From JAVBLF01 sp031553675 (GTDB lineage: Bacteria; Bacillota; Clostridia; Christensenellales; CALWSW01): a DNA stretch of 8,580 nucleotides. The position numbers and the translations under genes were made by a program. Positions 7,478 to 8,580 of the stretch are shown piece by piece. Where the stretch lies: positions 1-8,580 of the forward strand of contig JAVBLF010000046.1 of NCBI GenBank assembly GCA_031553675.1. The letters run 5' to 3'. Below the pieces are notes generated by a model. The model saw nothing but the letters and a program-made list of their open reading frames with translations. It had not been told where the DNA came from and made no database searches. The stretch's first letter is position 1. Every line of letters starts with the position of its first letter.

Positions 7478-7506
7478 ATTGTATTGGAAATTCTTACCGC
7501 CGTCAA
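7478..7506 (-). promoter_or_regulatory. Sigma-A type promoter of the polysaccharide operon
   Basis: On the minus strand TTGACG (7506-7501) and TACAAT (7483-7478) are separated by exactly 17 bp, each one base from the TTGACA/TATAAT consensus. It sits in an AT-rich stretch and points at the first glycan gene, with a predicted start near 7471. Just downstream, CATACAAT at 7468-7461 resembles a sigma-E minus 10 box, but I find no matching minus 35 at the usual distance, so vegetative sigma-A use is the better call. Confidence 0.7.
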
Positions 7507-7514
7507 GCACCGCG

Positions 7515-7528
7515 ATATGAATTCATAT
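7515..7528. promoter_or_regulatory. 14-bp perfect palindrome upstream of the minus 35 box
   Basis: ATATGAATTCATAT is perfectly self-complementary and ends 8 bp upstream of the minus 35 box (7501-7506). That position suits an activator or repressor dimer. The arms are too AT-rich and lack a following T-run, so I do not read it as a terminator for the sigK fragment. Confidence 0.35.
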
Positions 7529-7546
7529 AAACGGCATGTCCGATTA

Positions 7547-7888
7547 TTACAATACTTGTCTATTGCATTTGTCGCGCCGCGATACATAGGAGCGCGAGAT
7601 CTCGAGCATCTGCGCGACTTCGCGCTGCGGAAGGCAGTGCCCATCGTTGAGGCCATAGCGCAGCTCGATCACGAGTTTTTCCCGCGGATTCAAGGAAGTG
7701 CCGATCAACGCACGGAGCATCTCGACTTGCAGGCGCAGCTCGACGACTTCGTTCACCGGCGTAATGTCGGCGCTCATCACGTCGAGCAGGGTCAATTCGT
7801 TGCCCTCTTTGTCCATGCCGATCGGATCGCTCAGCGAGATATCGCCTCGGAATTTCTTGCTCGAACGGATCGACATGAGGATTTCATT
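7547..7888 (-). CDS. sigK: C-terminal half of sporulation sigma factor SigK (interrupted gene, altered 3' end)
   Basis: 113 codons from the AAT at 7888 to TAA at 7547. The sequence begins NEILMSIRSSKK and carries DISLSDPIGMDKEGNELTLLDV (17-38 by motif), the hallmark of SigK region 3, then LNPREKLVIELRYGL (67-80) and the region 4.2 helix-turn-helix PQREVAQMLEISRSYVSR (87-104). B. subtilis SigK reads NEILM at the same point, where its skin element splits the gene into spoIVCB and spoIIIC; this piece corresponds to spoIIIC. Homology starts exactly at the recombination core, and upstream sequence belongs to the recombinase gene. The first internal ATG is at 7876. Oddities: the turn Gly of the HTH is Glu, the usual TQRE is PQRE, and the expected RIEKRALxKL continuation is replaced by RRDKCNRQVL and a stop, about 18 residues short of B. 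subtilis SigK. It may be a functional divergent half or a decaying copy. Confidence 0.85.
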   Translation of the reverse strand, partial: NEILMSIRSSKKFRGDISLSDPIGMDKEGNELTLLDVMSADITPVNEVVELRLQVEMLRALIGTSLNPREKLVIELRYGLNDGHCLPQREVAQMLEISRSYVSRRDKCNRQVL

Positions 7889-7898
7889 TGCTATCCTC
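7877..7898. repeat. Predicted recombination (att) site of the sigK intervening element
   Basis: On the plus strand, arms GAGGAT (7877-7882) and ATCCTC (7893-7898) form a perfect 6-bp inverted repeat around a 10-bp centre; inside it CA (7885-7886) pairs with TG (7889-7890). The centre is the TT at 7887-7888, i.e. AA within AATGA on the minus strand (7888-7884). The same pentamer is, as I recall, the crossover sequence of the B. subtilis skin element. A dyad with a central dinucleotide is the form expected for serine recombinase sites. SigK homology lies on one side and the recombinase 3' end on the other. Confidence 0.75.
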
Positions 7899-8580
7899 GC
7901 AGAACGGCTCGCAGGGCGACGCCGCCCCGACGGAGCCGTGGAAATAGACGTGCACGCTTTCGCCATCCCAGACGACTTTCTGAATGACGCTTCGCAACGC
8001 CGCACGCTTTTCCTCGACGCACAAGCGATCGAAGGCGCCCGTGAAATGTGTGAGCGCCTGTCGGATGTCGTCAAATGCAGCATCGGACAAAGTTTCTTCC
8101 GCAGCAAGGCCTTCAAGCTCCGCCAAACGCGCCTTGCACGTTTCGTTTTGATCGTGAAGGGCATCGATCTGTTTGACGATGTAGGATTCGCTCGGACCGC
8201 CCGCTTTCGAAAGCACCGCGATCAGGGATCGGATTTCTTCGTCGTGCTCGGTTATCGCGTTACGAAGGTGATCCCCTTCTGCATCGCGCGCATCCCGATC
8301 GGATGCGATGGCTTTTTGGCCGGCCTCCAGCAAGCCGGTGAAAAACGCATGATCGAAGCGCAACGTTTTGACCGCGTCGCAGACGGCCTTGTCGAGAAGG
8401 TGGCCGTCGGGATTCCGCATGGCGCATACATGAGAGCGACTTCTTTCTTTCATCGTGCACAGATACGCGAAGTTTCGCTCGCCGTCGGGGTCGAGACGTT
8501 TGCTGATCTTCGGGCGCATCGCCGCACCGCAGTGGCACGCCAGCAACCCGGAGAGCAGCGCAACATGGCTTCTCGGTTTC
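7884..8580 (-). CDS. Large serine site-specific recombinase, C-terminal part (SpoIVCA-like; partial, runs off right edge)
   Basis: 231 visible codons from the window edge (frame open at 8579) to TGA at 7886-7884. It opens with KPRSHVALLSGLLACHCGAAM, matching the entry to the zinc beta-ribbon domain of large serine recombinases. Likely zinc ligands are C15, C17, C41 and C52 (counted from the visible start), the later pair lying in FAYLCTM and SHVCAM. It continues with a coiled-coil region (about 85-165) and the C-terminal block RAALRSVIQKVVWDGESVHVYF. The catalytic serine domain lies beyond the edge, so activity cannot be assessed. A TTG at 8546 is not a real start because homology continues upstream. 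Its stop codon falls within the predicted crossover core and it runs straight into the sigK C-terminal half. This context assigns it to excision of a skin-like element in the mother cell; a phage or ICE integrase that uses sigK as its site is the alternative. Confidence 0.85.
   Translation of the reverse strand, partial: KPRSHVALLSGLLACHCGAAMRPKISKRLDPDGERNFAYLCTMKERSRSHVCAMRNPDGHLLDKAVCDAVKTLRFDHAFFTGLLEAGQKAIASDRDARDAEGDHLRNAITEHDEEIRSLIAVLSKAGGPSESYIVKQIDALHDQNETCKARLAELEGLAAEETLSDAAFDDIRQALTHFTGAFDRLCVEEKRAALRSVIQKVVWDGESVHVYFHGSVGAASPCEPFCEDSK
7884..8580. mobile_element. Left end of a skin-like sigK intervening element
   Basis: The element begins at the AATGA core (7884-7888) and extends to the right beyond the window. 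Only its terminal recombinase gene is visible. In B. subtilis and C. difficile comparable elements are prophage-derived and are excised during sporulation so that sigK can be expressed. Length, cargo and the second att site, with the sigK N-terminal half, cannot be seen here. Confidence 0.7.

Noticed and set aside
7507..7546. A terminator between the sigK fragment and the operon promoter.
   Set aside because: The only dyad is the AT-only-stemmed 14-bp palindrome at 7515-7528, with no GC stem and no following T-run.
7889..8164. An N-terminal extension of the SigK frame starting from an ATG at 8164.
   Set aside because: This part is Arg/Ser-rich, overlaps the recombinase gene out of frame and has no sigma homology; homology starts at the AATGA core.
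1..8580. CRISPR arrays, tRNA or rRNA genes, insertion sequences.
   Set aside because: I saw no regularly spaced repeats, no tRNA-like cloverleaf and no transposase motif or terminal inverted repeats in the window.

Overview
The window looks like chromosomal DNA of a GC-rich, endospore-forming member of the Bacillota. The main evidence is a stretch at 7547-7888 (minus strand) that reads as the C-terminal half of the mother-cell sporulation sigma factor SigK. It is joined at 7884-7888 to the 3' end of a large serine recombinase gene. All genes I can support lie on the minus strand, so transcription runs from right to left. I cannot name the genus from sequence alone.

Right end (7884-8580): the C-terminal 231 residues of a large serine recombinase, which runs off the right edge. 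Its TGA stop lies inside an AATGA pentamer, and SigK homology starts exactly there in a different reading frame. A 6-bp inverted repeat is centred on this point. This is the arrangement of a skin-like element (sigK intervening sequence), in which a recombinase excises the element in the mother cell and rebuilds sigK. The N-terminal half of sigK should lie beyond the right edge, at the far end of the element.

Middle (7337-7546): a 210-bp AT-rich intergenic stretch with a near-consensus sigma-A promoter (TTGACG, 17 bp, TACAAT). A 14-bp palindrome lies just upstream of it and a 6-9-6 dyad lies at the predicted transcription start. I see no terminator between the sigK fragment and this promoter or the operon.

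Left 7.3 kb (1-7336): an eight-gene polysaccharide operon with every junction overlapping, four of them ATGA. In transcription order: a WbuB-like GT4 glycosyltransferase, a hexapeptide-repeat acyltransferase, a second GT4 glycosyltransferase, a Wzy-like polymerase, a GNGPS-motif protein (DUF115/CST-I-like), a NeuA/KdsB-like cytidylyltransferase, a DRE-TIM aldolase, and the N-terminus of another glycosyltransferase. Together they suggest a Wzy-dependent surface glycan containing an acylated residue and a CMP-activated acidic sugar. No flippase, priming transferase or NeuB/KdsA-type synthase is visible here.

The most interesting aspect is the combination. A developmentally rearranged sigma-factor locus sits directly upstream of a surface-glycan operon on the same strand, and the sigma fragment has an altered, short C-terminus. 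Whether excision also changes expression of the glycan operon is a testable inference, not something the sequence proves.
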